A stretch of DNA of 64,000 nucleotides from NCBI GenBank assembly GCA_963556695.1, contig CAUWAG010000010.1, forward strand, positions 1,984,001 through 2,048,000. Direction: 5' to 3'. The first letter of the stretch is position 1; each line of letters begins with the position of its first letter. Positions 10,307 to 20,294 of the stretch are shown piece by piece. The notes beneath the pieces were generated by a model that was not told the origin of the DNA, made no database searches, and saw only the letters and a list, made by a program, of their open reading frames with translations. Made by a program: the position numbers and the translations under genes. This stretch comes from Anthostomella pinea (lineage: Eukaryota; Ascomycota; Sordariomycetes; Xylariales; Xylariaceae).

Positions 10307-10794
10307 TGTTTGTTTGTTTGTTTGTTTTGTATTTAACGTAGGGGATTGCTCCTCAGTAGTGCAAACCACGCCTCCCAGAGCCCCTGCATCGCAGGGTTGT
10401 GGAGGTATCAAGATAATAAGTACAGTCTGTCCCGCTCACGAGCCCATCCCCGTTGTTGCGGCGGTATGACCTTGGGTCATCCATCTGGTCCTTCAAGAAC
10501 AGCTATCTATCGAGGGCAGATTGATGAAAAGAATTTGCTCTTCTCCACGAATTTTGCCCATTCTGTGCTCCTCTCCCCTAAGTATTGTAAACAAGCTGTC
10601 CTAGGCGAGTACCTGGGCAGCAGCCGATTTTTCCCCAGCCTCTTACAAAAGAAAATGTGTTGTGGTGTTTTCTTCTCACCACAGCTGCAGTGATCATTCG
10701 AGTCTGTATGCCCAAAGCGTTCGTGGTATCTGGCAAAGTCGCCATGTCCAGATCTGGCCGCTAGAACTACGAAGAGGTCGTGAACGAGCTTCAT
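10307..10794 (-). mobile_element. 3' end of a Tad-like non-LTR retrotransposon (LINE), truncated
   Basis: The minus strand encodes VVLAARSGHGDFARYHERFG, then a CSCG...PQHIFFCKRLGK zinc-knuckle-like C-terminal piece. The ARSGHGDFA.YH and C.CG....HFFFC pattern is the usual C-terminal end of Tad/CgT1-type LINE proteins in filamentous fungi. A 3' UTR follows and then a tail of AAAC repeats (TGTT repeats on the plus strand, 10307-10330), typical of LINE 3' ends. No reverse transcriptase domain was found upstream, so this is a 5'-truncated copy, as most LINE insertions are. Confidence 0.75.
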
Positions 10795-12640
10795 CTAACC
10801 AGCTTCTCCTTGCGAATGTTGAATTTGACATTGACGAGGTTCCGGTCCTTGCCGCTGACGGCGCCGCCCAGTGATTAGGTTATCGCCACCCATCGCACCG
10901 TCTCGAGGTTTAGAATGGGTGGAAATACTGTCACTAAACACCAGAAAGATCAGAGGCTTCCAGATTCGAATCATAGGAGTGTTCAGTCCAGACACGACAG
11001 AACTCATGCCTCCTCCTCTCGTCCCACATTATTGGGACGACTGAATCGCGCTTCGCCGTCACCCCAGGAGTGCTTCGAGCCTGTGTGGGCGAATTTCCCC
11101 GTGGAGAAACAGTTCAGCGTTTTGCAGCGCATTTGACTACCTTTGGTCTGGTTCTAGACCCTTTCTCCTTTTTCGGCCGCTCTCATCTCTGCTAATAATA
11201 CTGACCCCTTCGTGCCAAGTTGCCGGGCTGCTTCCATTGTCTGGAGAGGGACCTTCTCCATGCGAGGTATCGGACGCCGTGTCACAACTATTACACACTA
11301 ATCAAGCTAGTGCTGCACTACTTGCCACCCAAGGTAACTGTAACGAGATTTCGCGTTATTGCTGTCGTCCCCGAGCACCCAAAGAGATCGCCTTCGTTCC
11401 CTGAACAGCCGCACTTCGCAGCGGCTTCTGCGGTAAGGATTTGGAGTAAACCAATCCTTACACAACGACGTATTGTCGATACGTAAAACAGAGGGACGCA
11501 TTGTGAGATCATCCGCTTGTGATGTCATTCGGAAGGCCGCTGGACTCGCTGGAGAGCTGTTCTACGCTATGAGGTACTGCTTTTACCTCACCTGCTGAGT
11601 GATCCGACATTCGCAAGGGACAAAGCGTTTTCATTGGACCAAGCAGTGGCTGAAATCCCAGCACCGGTCGATCAACCGGCTCTGTTTCGCTCGTCGGCGG
11701 GTGCAGAACGGGACTGAAGAGTTTTAAAAAGGGGCGAGCACGGTTATGCAGGCCGAGTATAAGTGGACTCGGGGCCCCCTGACTCCGAGACGGGAGCTAA
11801 CACAAGCCGGCGCCACGCAATATCCTAGCTCGGCGGTTTTCTGATAGGCCACACTCGATCTTGCCACGGGGTTGGGGGCGAAGAACCGCAAGGCAGTGCG
11901 CTATTAATTTCTCAGCGTGAGTGGCCAAGCCGCCGCCCAATATGATGGAGGGTCTCGAGCTGTGGAACAGAACAGCTTCGAGTAGCACTCTTCTAGCCTA
12001 TTTCCTAGCTGGGAATCGAGTCAGGATAGCCAGCACTGGAACATGTGTAATGTGCTGGCTTCTTCGCTGCTTTCTCTTGATACCCAATTGACGCATGGAG
12101 TAGAGTAAAGAGTCGATGGATGATTACATAGGTACGTATCACCGACCAGCAGAACACCGCCTCGTTATCTAGACTTGATAGTCATATGATAGTACTGAGG
12201 CCGACTTCCAAATCTTTTAGCCCTTGTCCCCCTTCAAGTCCAGAAAGGGACTGCCAAGAGGGTCACCACCCCGGGGACGGCCGGCATCCCCGCTTGCGTG
12301 TTAGCCCTGGTTAGCACACGCATAGCACTAGGCGCTACAGGGCAGTTCGCTGCTTGTCCTACTGCTGCTCGATTGCGACTTGTCAGCTGTGTCCGCCCGC
12401 GCGAGTCTTCTGCACAGCACTTCACGCAGCGCAAGATGGGGGATGGGGCGTGTGGGGGACAGAGCGAGACGCAACGTGGCTAGGGTCTCGAAGACTTGTC
12501 GATAGTCGAGAGACAGTCTGGAGGCCCCAGGGGACGGGCGCACTGGTGCGGACGCCAACGCCGACACCATCACAGCACTGATAGCAGTCTGCCAGTCTCC
12601 AGAGCAAGACGGCCCGAGATGGAGGCAGGGCAGGGCAGAG
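10795..12640. other. Intergenic, no gene seen
   Basis: Short frames only, none protein-like. 10795-11000 may be old LINE sequence. 12240-12640 becomes GC-rich and then pyrimidine-rich toward the permease gene, as expected for a promoter. Confidence 0.5.
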
Positions 12641-12739
12641 CAGAGCAGTGATGTCACCCCCGCTTTTCCCATCGAGGTACGTCCAACGTCCAAGGCCGTA
12701 TCATGTATGGACCCTGTCGTTGCCGCGAATACTTCCCAT

Positions 12740-13020
12740 GCTGATTTTCTCGCTTTCTTTTCCCTGCCCTCTAATCGTCACGCATCTATTACTGTTCTCT
12801 TTCCCTTTCCCCCTCGCGCGACACCTACACTACTACCCTTCCCTCTCACCTTACCGCCGGTTGCTCGAATGGACCGACAGTACTGAATCGACGGAAGACG
12901 CTCTATCCACTCAACTGCCCAGACAGTTGAAGGTGGCACATTTGGGGTGCTTGCTGTCAGCCGAGGACGCTTATCGAAGAACATCCGCTCAAGTGATAAG
13001 ACGAGACGACTGTTGCGACC
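12740..13020 (+). promoter_or_regulatory. Pyrimidine-rich promoter/leader of the APC permease gene
   Basis: A CT-rich tract (about 12740-12860, runs such as CTTTCTTTTCCCTGCCC and CCCTTTCCCCC) precedes the start codon by 160-280 bp. Such tracts are common just upstream of transcription starts in filamentous fungi that lack a clear TATA box. No TATA box was seen. Confidence 0.4.
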
Positions 13021-14783
13021 ATGGACGTCAAAAAGGGAGACTATGTCGTCCAGGGCGACATATTCAAGGCCGACAATGGAGGCGAAACGGACACCGGGTC
13101 AGCCGACCAGATGCTGGCATCGTTGGGTTACACCCCCGAGCTGTCACGGAACCGATCGACGCTTCAAGTCGCCTTCATGTCCTTCGTCCTGGCATCCATC
13201 CCTTACGGTCTCGCTACCACGCTCTACTACCCGCTCGTTGGCGGCGGCCCCGTCAACATCATCTGGGGCTGGGTCGCCGTGTCGTTGATTATCATCTGCG
13301 TTGCGGCGTCGTTAGGCGAGATCACCAGCGTCTACCCCACGGCCGGCGGCGTCTACTACCAGGCCTTCATGCTGGCACCCGCCAACTGGCGTCGCATCGC
13401 TGCATGGGTCTGCGGCTGGCTGTACGTCATCGGCAACATCACCATCACGTTGTCCGTCAACTTCGGTACCACCCTGTTCCTCGTCGGCTGTATCAACGTG
13501 TTCGAGACACCCGAGGGTGAGCCCGTCTTGGCTGGCGACGCTTACCAGGTGTTCCTGATCTTCCTTGGCATCACGTTACTCTGCAATGCAGTGTCATCGC
13601 TGTGTAACAAGTGGTTGCCAATTCTGGATGTACGATCTCGCCCCGTTTTGCGTCTGGACGTTGCGGTTGAATTCGACATGACACATGCTGACACTGCGAT
13701 GGGATGATTAGACATTCGCTATCTTCTGGACTTTGGCTGGTGTTATCGCTATCCTGGTATGCGTCTTGGCTATTGCTAAGAACGGCCGCCGCGATGCCGA
13801 GTTCGTCTTCACGCATTTCGAGGTGAACTCGGGATGGACACCCGGTTGGTCCTTCATGGTCGGCCTCTTGCACGCTGCTTATGCCACTTCATCCACGGGC
13901 ATGATCATCTCGTAAGTCACCAAGGCTACTGCGGAGGCCCCGTTCGGATGAGATGCTTACGTTTTGTACAGTATGTGTGAGGAAGTCCGAGACCCCGCCA
14001 ACCAGGTGCCCAAGGCCATGGTCTTGACCATTGTCATTAACACCGTCGCCGGCCTGTTGTTCATGATTCCGCTGGTATTCGTTCTCCCCGACATCGTGTC
14101 GCTCATCGATCTTGCTCAACCCGTCCCGACCATCATCAAGAGCGCCGTTGGCAGCGCAGGTGGTGCATTTGGACTGCTCATCCCGCTGATCGTCCTTGCC
14201 ATCATCTGCGGTATCGGTTGCACTACGGCTTCATCGCGATGTGTCTATGCCTTTGCTCGCGATGGCGCCATCCCCGGCTCCAATCTGTGGAAGAAGGTCA
14301 ACCCCAAGCTGGATGTCCCTGTCAACGCTATGATGCTCTGCATGGTCGTCGAAATCATTCTTGGACTCATCTACTTCGGCTCGACCGCCGCGTTCAACGC
14401 TTTCTCTGGAGTCGGTGTTATTGCGCTCACGACCTCTTATGCGACGCCCATTGTCGTCAGCATGATGGAAGGTCGCAAGACCGTGCGTACCGCCAGCTTC
14501 CATCTAGGTGCACTGGGCTGGTTCTGTAACATTGTGGCTATCTGTACGTTCTCCTCTTTCCCACTGGGCGTCACGGCCCTTCCTCTCTTGTGCTAACACA
14601 AGGATAGCCTGGTCATTACTCGTCATTCCCCTCTTCTGCATGCCGTCTACCGTCCCGGTCGTCGACCCTACGACAATGAACTACGCCTCGGTCGTGTTCG
14701 TTGCTTTTACGCTCATCTCGTTAGCATGGTATGTTGCATGGGGTCGCAAGTACTACACCGGCCCGCGCGGACCTCCGACCTAA
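13021..14783 (+). CDS. APC-superfamily permease (choline/GABA/amino-acid type)
   Basis: Four exons, 13021-13629, 13712-13911, 13972-14543 and 14608-14783, give a 518-residue protein; all three introns are GT-AG and the last has a GCTAAC branch site. The start sits in GCGACCATGG, a good fungal start context. About 12 hydrophobic helices are seen, beginning near residue 55 (LQVAFMSFVLASIPYGLATT). The helix 1-2 region (NIIWGWVAVSLIIICVAASLGE) and the EITSVYPTAGGVYYQAFMLAP loop are hallmarks of the fungal amino acid/choline transporter family that includes Uga4 and Hnm1. It should act in the plasma or vacuolar membrane as a nitrogen-compound transporter. Substrate cannot be told from sequence: choline, GABA or another amino compound. 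It ends convergently with the AA9 gene. Confidence 0.9.
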
Positions 14784-15157
14784 GCTGCGACAAAACTTTC
14801 GGCTTTGGCGATGCCCACGCGCGAACGCCTTCTTTCCCTTGAGCTTGTGTGAACTCTACGTGAAATCGCCTGCTCATTTCCCTGTTGTGAATCCTGGTGC
14901 GATGATACCCAAGAAGTGATGATGATGGTGAAGGATGCAAGATCATGTCATGCGTGAAGTCAAGGAGACAGGCATGTTTCCTGTCAATGTCAAGGTCCAA
15001 ACAGACGCTCTGCGTTGCCGAACCTCAGTATTTTCACTAGATACCAAAAAAAAAACAAGCCGACTTGAGAAGGCCGTCAGCCAACCAACTTGCTTCAAAT
15101 GGTGATTACTATATGCTTCCCCTATACCCACGAGATGAGCGAATCCTTGAACCTAGT
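14784..15157. other. Convergent 3' region between permease and LPMO genes
   Basis: 374 bp between two stop codons facing each other. Holds an A-run at 15048-15056 and no protein-like frame; it should contain both polyadenylation sites. Confidence 0.5.
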
Positions 15158-16223
15158 TCATGCGCACTGTGAGTAGTAGTCATTGAGAGCACTGCATGTT
15201 CCGCTCTGTTGATGAGTCAATAAGGGCCTCCAGTAAGTACGCAGAAGGGGAGTGAGTCGAACTTACTGCGCAAGCCGTGCACCCAGTGTATCCAGTTCCG
15301 CCACATTGCGCATAAAGCGCCGCCTTGCACGCCCCCGTTGCAGTCGCCGTCGCCCCGGTCCCCGTCGCCGTCGCGCCCACTGCCGTCGTCACCGATCCTG
15401 CACTCCCACTTCCGGCCGAGCTCGACGGGCTGGTACCGGCCGTACACGTGCTCGCGCACCCAATACAGGGCGAACCCGCACTCTTCGTCGAACCCCCGGA
15501 ATACACCGTCGGTCCCGGCGCGACGTACGTCGCCATTGCCGCATGGATATTCACCAGGATGCCTGGATCGCTCGCCGCGTACGCGCCCGGCAGCGCCACG
15601 CCGGCCGGCTTCGCGGACCCGGACCCCGTCACGGTGAGCTGGAAGCACGTCATGTAGAACTGCGCGCCGCCGCTGCTAGCGGCCGTGTGCAGCGCCACCG
15701 CCTCGGGCCGCAGTAGGTAGTCGCCCGGCGCCAGGTCGGCCGGGATCGTGACGTCCATGCGGCCGCAGCACGTGTTGATGTCCTTGGTGCCCCAGAAGTC
15801 GTCGTCGCCCGTGCTGCCGCTCGGGTTCTTGGCCCACGTATCGGCGAAGACCTTGAACCAGGAGCCCGCACTGCCGTCGGCCGTGCTGGCGTCCGACACG
15901 GACGACATGTACACCTGAACCGGCCCATAGTGGCTGCCGCCAATGGCCTCGTTGGAGCAGGTGCGGTCGCCCGGCTGCTGGTGGATCTCGACGGTCACGG
16001 TCGTGCCGGCGGCGACGCTGCATTTGTTGGACACGGCCGAGGTGCCGGCATTGCAGGCTATGTCCTTGGAGGTCACGACTGTGACGGGGGAGTTGGACAG
16101 CGGCAGGCGCGCGCAGGAGGCGCCGAAATCGACGCCTGAGATCCAGAGGTCTTGGAAGGTAGCGTGGGCGGCGACGTGGCTGGCGCCGAGGGCCGCGAGG
16201 GCGGCGTAGAGGGTCGACTTCAT
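15158..16223 (-). CDS. AA9 lytic polysaccharide monooxygenase with C-terminal CBM1
   Basis: Secreted copper enzyme that oxidatively cleaves cellulose or related beta-glucans. Two exons (16223-15267 and 15205-15158) with a 61-bp intron give 334 residues. A signal peptide ends before His20 (VAA|HATFQDLW); that His would be the N-terminal copper ligand. The second copper His is in GGSHYGP (His98), the axial Tyr in AQFYMTCFQ (Tyr190), with the conserved ALH His180 and Gln188. After the catalytic domain (about 20-240) comes a Ser/Thr/Gly/Ala-rich linker, then a cellulose-binding CBM1 (about 299-334). The intron falls inside the CBM1: reading through it would lose the last two Cys, while splicing gives SGTCSALNDYYSQCA, the normal CBM1 end. 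All copper ligands are present, so it should be active. Confidence 0.95.
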
Positions 16224-16315
16224 GGTGCTTGGTGGTCGAGAGTCAGTCAGCCGGGTGAAGTAAGGCGAATATTGGCGTGCTGATCTTCATCGCCAGACTT
16301 GTGCTGGGGACGGGA

Positions 16316-16327
16316 CTCTATATAGAG
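16316..16327 (-). promoter_or_regulatory. TATA box of the AA9 gene
   Basis: CTCTATATAGAG, a perfect 12-bp palindrome about 93 bp upstream of the start codon. A GGGGAC word just beside it (around 16307) fits the loose CreA/Cre1 carbon-repressor consensus, common in cellulase promoters; that part is only suggestive. Confidence 0.6.
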
Positions 16328-16329
16328 AG

Positions 16330-17010
16330 AGACCTGCTTTGTCCCCTGGCGATCCGGCTGCCATGGCCAGACGATCCGGGGTAATATCCACGAGCCTCCT
16401 ACCCCATGATCACGGAGTTCGTCAGCCGAGTTTCCTGCGTCCTGAACCACAGAGCTTCCACGAGCCTACGAGCTTCTCAACGTCGACTCGCTACGAAACC
16501 TTGAATGGGCGCAAGCAAGGGCGCGAAACCCCGGCTCGGGGCTTCCTTCGGGAATTGAATGGAGCCCACGAGGACATCCGCAGGCTTTGGCGAGGTCACA
16601 CAATTGGTGGGTTCCCGGGTGGTTAATATACGTAGATTGAAGCGGCAATCCCATCTCCAGGTTGCCGAATCGGGCTCTGGGAGCTTGGCGCGGGTTCCGA
16701 CGTGCAATGGGGTTAGGTTTGGGGTATAAATCATAATGGCTTCATGTGACTGGGACCAGACTGCGTTTGCACTTGAGATTTCTGGTTCATGGCACCAGGG
16801 AACATGCAAAATCATGGTAAACGCGGTGATAAGTTTTACAGGTAGCATTTCACTCTGGCCGTCTCCAACGGGGTCATCGCAATCTCTGGCAATAACAGCA
16901 TTACGGCAAAGGGACATGTCGTCCTTCCGATAGACCTGGACTGAGTTGGAAACATTGCTGACCTAACAGGTCAATACCTGAACGAAGGGCTTGAGACCTT
17001 CTTGGTAAGC
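16330..17010. other. Intergenic, no gene seen
   Basis: Upstream region of the AA9 gene. Several short frames, none protein-like. Confidence 0.5.
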
Positions 17011-17301
17011 ATGAAGCCTGTTCTCGCTGCCATCTCTCTCCTTTCATTCTTTGTGGGTTCCAGGCGGGATCAAGTCGCTCACATTCAAACCTCTAACAAA
17101 ACTGTGGCAACCAACAGAAGTATGCAGCCTGCTGTCTTGTTGCCCAAGCCAGCATAACCACCAAGGGTACTAATCGAAAATACTAATCGAAAAAGAGTTC
17201 CGTCCTTAGGAGTGGACGCCACTTTGCTTGAGGTTGCGGCAGAGCCTTGTTTAAATGAAAATATTGATACCATCGCTCAACCTGCTGGGTTGGAACCATG
17301 A
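17011..17301 (+). CDS. Possible 60-residue secreted peptide, three tiny exons (speculative)
   Basis: A start at 17011 opens MKPVLAAISLLSFF, which looks like a signal peptide. Joining 17011-17052, 17118-17166 and 17210-17301 at GT-AG sites gives a 60-residue protein ending at TGA 17299-17301. The introns carry CTAAC (first) and TACTAATC (second) branch-like motifs close to their AG. The mature part would have three Cys (two adjacent). Unspliced, the same start gives a 48-residue frame also beginning with the hydrophobic stretch. No family recognised. Both intron signals and the leader could be chance, so this is only a candidate effector-size gene between two secreted-enzyme genes. Confidence 0.2.
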
Positions 17302-17844
17302 AGTACCTGGGAGTGGCAACGCAGTGATGCTGACTGACTCGCTGAATCACATGGTGAGAGTGATGGCGCCAGCTATCGCATTTGAGGCGCTAAACCGCTC
17401 ACAAAAACTGCTTATCGGTGGTACCTTGCGAGCTGACGACCAACGAGGGAAAGAATAGCCTAGGTAACTCACAATAGCGAGATCGATAGTGACCCTCGGC
17501 GCGGATTTCGGTGCATGACTATAAGATCAAACCTTTACCTCGGTACCAGCACATTGGTCCTTTGCTCTGCTTGGAGAATGCTTGGCAGCTGAACATGCTT
17601 ATTGATATCCGAAGCGTGGCGGCCACCAATGCAACGTCAAATTAGACATCGCCTCGAAGCCAGGTCTAGAATAGTGTCAGCCCATCCAGTTGACTATGGC
17701 CGTGTATGACCCGTTCCAGACCCCTGCTTCGTCTCGTCTTACATCAGCCCTGCGCCTTCACCGCACGAGTTTGCACTACGAACGACAACATGTAGATTGA
17801 GCACTATCGAAGCATGAATAAGCGAGCGCTTCTTGGAGGCTTTG
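17302..17844. other. Intergenic, upstream region of the GH71 gene
   Basis: No protein-like frame. Leads into the TATA box at 17845. Confidence 0.5.
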
Positions 17845-17852
17845 TATAAATA
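17845..17852 (+). promoter_or_regulatory. TATA box of the GH71 gene
   Basis: TATAAATA about 171 bp upstream of the start codon at 18023, followed by a C/T-rich leader. Confidence 0.6.
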
Positions 17853-18022
17853 ACCATCGATGTCTCAGCTAGAAGTCCCTTTCCACGCCTCTCCAGCACG
17901 CTCACCTACCTCAAAACACCGAAGTCGAGACTTGACACTCCTTTGGACTATCCAAATTGGCAGTATTCTTTGCTGCCGACCCTTTTTTCAGCAGATCTAC
18001 TTGCGTTTGTTTCCATAGCATC

Positions 18023-19678
18023 ATGTGGCTCAAGCAGGTCCTCCCAGTCTTGGCTGCTCTTATGGGCAAGTCCATGGTTGATGCCAAAGCAGTGTTTGCA
18101 CACTTCATCGTTGGCAACGTCCAAGCCTTCTCCCAAGCCGACTGGGAAACGGACATCGCAACCGCGCAAGCAGCGGGCATCGATGGTTTTGCCCTGAACA
18201 TCGCAGCGGGCGACACCAGCAACGGCGTCTCTGTCCAGAAGGCCTTCGATGCGGCCGACGCCAAGGGCTTCAAGCTGTTCTTCTCGTTCGACTACGCGGC
18301 GTGGGGTGCCTGGGACAAAAACGCCATCGTCTCCTATATCAACACCTACAAGGGCCGGGCCTCTTACTACCTGCAGGGCTCGCAGCCCCTGGCTTCTACA
18401 TTTGAAGGTCCGGACAACGCCACCGACTGGTTCGACATTAGAAGCTCGACCGGCGCCTTTTTCATGCCCGACTACAGCTCGAAAGGGCCTCAGTGGGCTG
18501 TCAACAGTGGTGTTGTCGACGGTCTTTTCAGCTGGGATGCCTGGCCCGACGGAGCCAGCGACATGACTACTGCCACCGACCAACTTTACAAGAACGTACT
18601 TGGTGGAAAGCCTTACATGATGCCTGTATCCCCTTGGTTTTTCGCCAACGTGTACAACAAAGCCTGGGTCTGGCGTGGAGAGGACCTCTGGTACGATCGC
18701 TGGCAGCAAGTCCTTCAGGTCCAGCCTGAGCTGGTCGAGATCATCACCTGGAACGATTATGGCGAGTCACACTACATCGGTCCTTTGTGGGATTCAGAGA
18801 TGGGTCTGTTCGTCTCTGGGAACGCTCCTTTCAACTATGCCGCCGGCCATCCCCACGATGGCTGGAGGCTGTTCCTGCCTTACCTCATCCAGCAGTACAA
18901 GACCGGCTCCGCGACCATCTCTCAGGAGGGCCTTAGCACCTGGTACCGGCTCAATCCCAACACTGCCTGCACAGCAGATGTGACTGGCAACGACCCGGCT
19001 GGGCATGGCCAGCAATATGTTGATCCGGCGCTAGTCCTCCAGGACAGGGTATTCTACTCGGCACTACTGGGCTCGTCAGCTACTGTCTCCGTCTCCATCG
19101 GCGGTGTCGTGCAACAGGGTACTTGGGAGAACGTCCCGGCTGGCGGTGCCGGTATCTACCACGGAAGCGTGCCGTTCAACGGAGGCACCGGTCAGGTAGT
19201 TGTGACCATCTCCCGCAATGGCGTTACCATTTCCGAGGTTCTAGGTGCATCCATCACCACCAGCTGTGAGAGCGGAATCGAAAACTGGAACGCGTGGGTT
19301 GGTAGCGCGACCGGCGCCGCCCCTTCTCTTCCTGGCACCACCATCACGACCAGCACCACGAGCACCACCACCAGCAGTACCACCACCACCACCACGCCTC
19401 CCGGTCAGCAAGTATGCGTCAGTGGAGTTGGTAGTGGCAACTACCAGGGCCTATGCAGCTTCTCCTGCTCATACGGATACTGCCCTGCTGGTGTCTGCAC
19501 CTGCACTGCTTTCGGCACTCAGAGGGCTCCTCCGCCCAGTACCGGTCAGAAGGGATACCCGCTCGCCGGTCTCCCCGACAGATGCAGCTATCTCGGCCTC
19601 TGCAGCTTTGTTTACGATCATGGTTATTACCCTGACACTGCTTGCAGTTCGGATCCTGCGGGTGCCTCTGGCTGCTAG
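18023..19678 (+). CDS. GH71 alpha-1,3-glucanase (mutanase), secreted, with C-terminal Cys-rich binding module
   Basis: Single exon, 551 residues. I start at MWLKQVLPVLAALMGKSMVD because it opens a signal peptide; the frame is open 22 codons further up but without a better start. The mature protein begins KAVFAHFIVGN, the usual GH71 start. Family blocks in order: DWETDIATAQAAGIDGFALN, KLFFSFDYAAWG, FMPDYSSKGPQWA, GLFSWDAWP, VSPWFFANVYNKAWVWRGE and ITWNDYGESHYIGPL, with the Asp and Glu residues expected in the active site. A Thr-rich linker (about 440-465) leads to a Cys-rich tail (YQGLCSFSCSYGYCP and SYLGLCSFVYDHGYYP) like the CBM24 alpha-1,3-glucan-binding module. Role: breaks alpha-1,3-glucan of fungal walls, in self-remodelling or attack on other fungi. 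Confidence 0.95.
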   Translation: MWLKQVLPVLAALMGKSMVDAKAVFAHFIVGNVQAFSQADWETDIATAQAAGIDGFALNIAAGDTSNGVSVQKAFDAADAKGFKLFFSFDYAAWGAWDKNAIVSYINTYKGRASYYLQGSQPLASTFEGPDNATDWFDIRSSTGAFFMPDYSSKGPQWAVNSGVVDGLFSWDAWPDGASDMTTATDQLYKNVLGGKPYMMPVSPWFFANVYNKAWVWRGEDLWYDRWQQVLQVQPELVEIITWNDYGESHYIGPLWDSEMGLFVSGNAPFNYAAGHPHDGWRLFLPYLIQQYKTGSATISQEGLSTWYRLNPNTACTADVTGNDPAGHGQQYVDPALVLQDRVFYSALLGSSATVSVSIGGVVQQGTWENVPAGGAGIYHGSVPFNGGTGQVVVTISRNGVTISEVLGASITTSCESGIENWNAWVGSATGAAPSLPGTTITTSTTSTTTSSTTTTTTPPGQQVCVSGVGSGNYQGLCSFSCSYGYCPAGVCTCTAFGTQRAPPPSTGQKGYPLAGLPDRCSYLGLCSFVYDHGYYPDTACSSDPAGASGC

Positions 19679-20294
19679 GAGCTCAGCGATTTGGAGGAAG
19701 CCCGTGGGGCGGGATCATCTTGGAGAATATGAATCGTGTCTTCCGGGGTCTTTCGTGGTGGTGTACTTCATATCTAGGCTCCTAATTTTATATTTTATCT
19801 TCATGAGCTTGTTCTGCATTGCGTATTTGTAAAAGTGACCATCCCAGGTGAGACCAGGATGTGACTGTGGTTGACTTGGAGTTCCCCATTTGAGAGACGG
19901 CGTGGTTTACATGGGCACACACCCATAGTACGCTATTTCATGCTCTTTCACTCTCTGAACAGGGCCAATTCTAGACCCCTGCACAAGGCTAGATCACACG
20001 AAAAGAGAAAATATACAAAGGATAGCATTCACAGTAGCCCGGGAGGAACATGTCGCAGCTTTGAGAGATGCCGTCTTCTTAGCGGTAACAATACCGTATG
20101 CCGTATGCTGCAGATCGCTGAGGCTCACCCGTGCAACTCATCACTGATATGGAGGCATTGAGCGTTTGTGGGCATTTTCATATTGTACAAGACCATCCAC
20201 CTAGCTCACTCCGCGGCTTCGCTGCATCTCCGGTCCCAAAAAATCATTGCTCCAAGCGAGTCTGAGGCTCTCGACTCGCACCAATATACGATCT
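19679..20294. other. Intergenic, 3' of the GH71 gene
   Basis: No gene seen. Holds one half of a short dispersed repeat pair (19889-19928). Confidence 0.5.
19889..19928 (+). repeat. Short dispersed repeat, copy 1
   Basis: Shares the 14-bp core TTTGAGAGACGGCG, then TTAC, GGCACA and CCCATAG words in the same order with 26247-26287. May be scraps of one small mobile element. Confidence 0.5.

Noticed and set aside
10307..10330. TGTT microsatellite as an independent repeat
   Set aside because: It is the tail of the LINE 3' end, which explains it.
12648..13520. 290-codon plus-strand frame overlapping the permease start
   Set aside because: It runs out of frame with the permease, is Arg/His-rich in the overlap and has no domain; the permease frame with its helices is the real one.
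15252..15716. Long open frames on the plus strand across the AA9 gene
   Set aside because: They are Arg/Pro/Ala-rich shadows caused by the high GC of the LPMO linker on the other strand; the minus-strand protein has all family residues.
13021..16223. Permease and LPMO as a functional pair
   Set aside because: They are convergent, have separate promoters and no shared substrate logic; nearness alone is not evidence.
17948..18709. 253-codon minus-strand frame inside the GH71 gene
   Set aside because: Shadow of the GH71 coding sequence, with no family features of its own.
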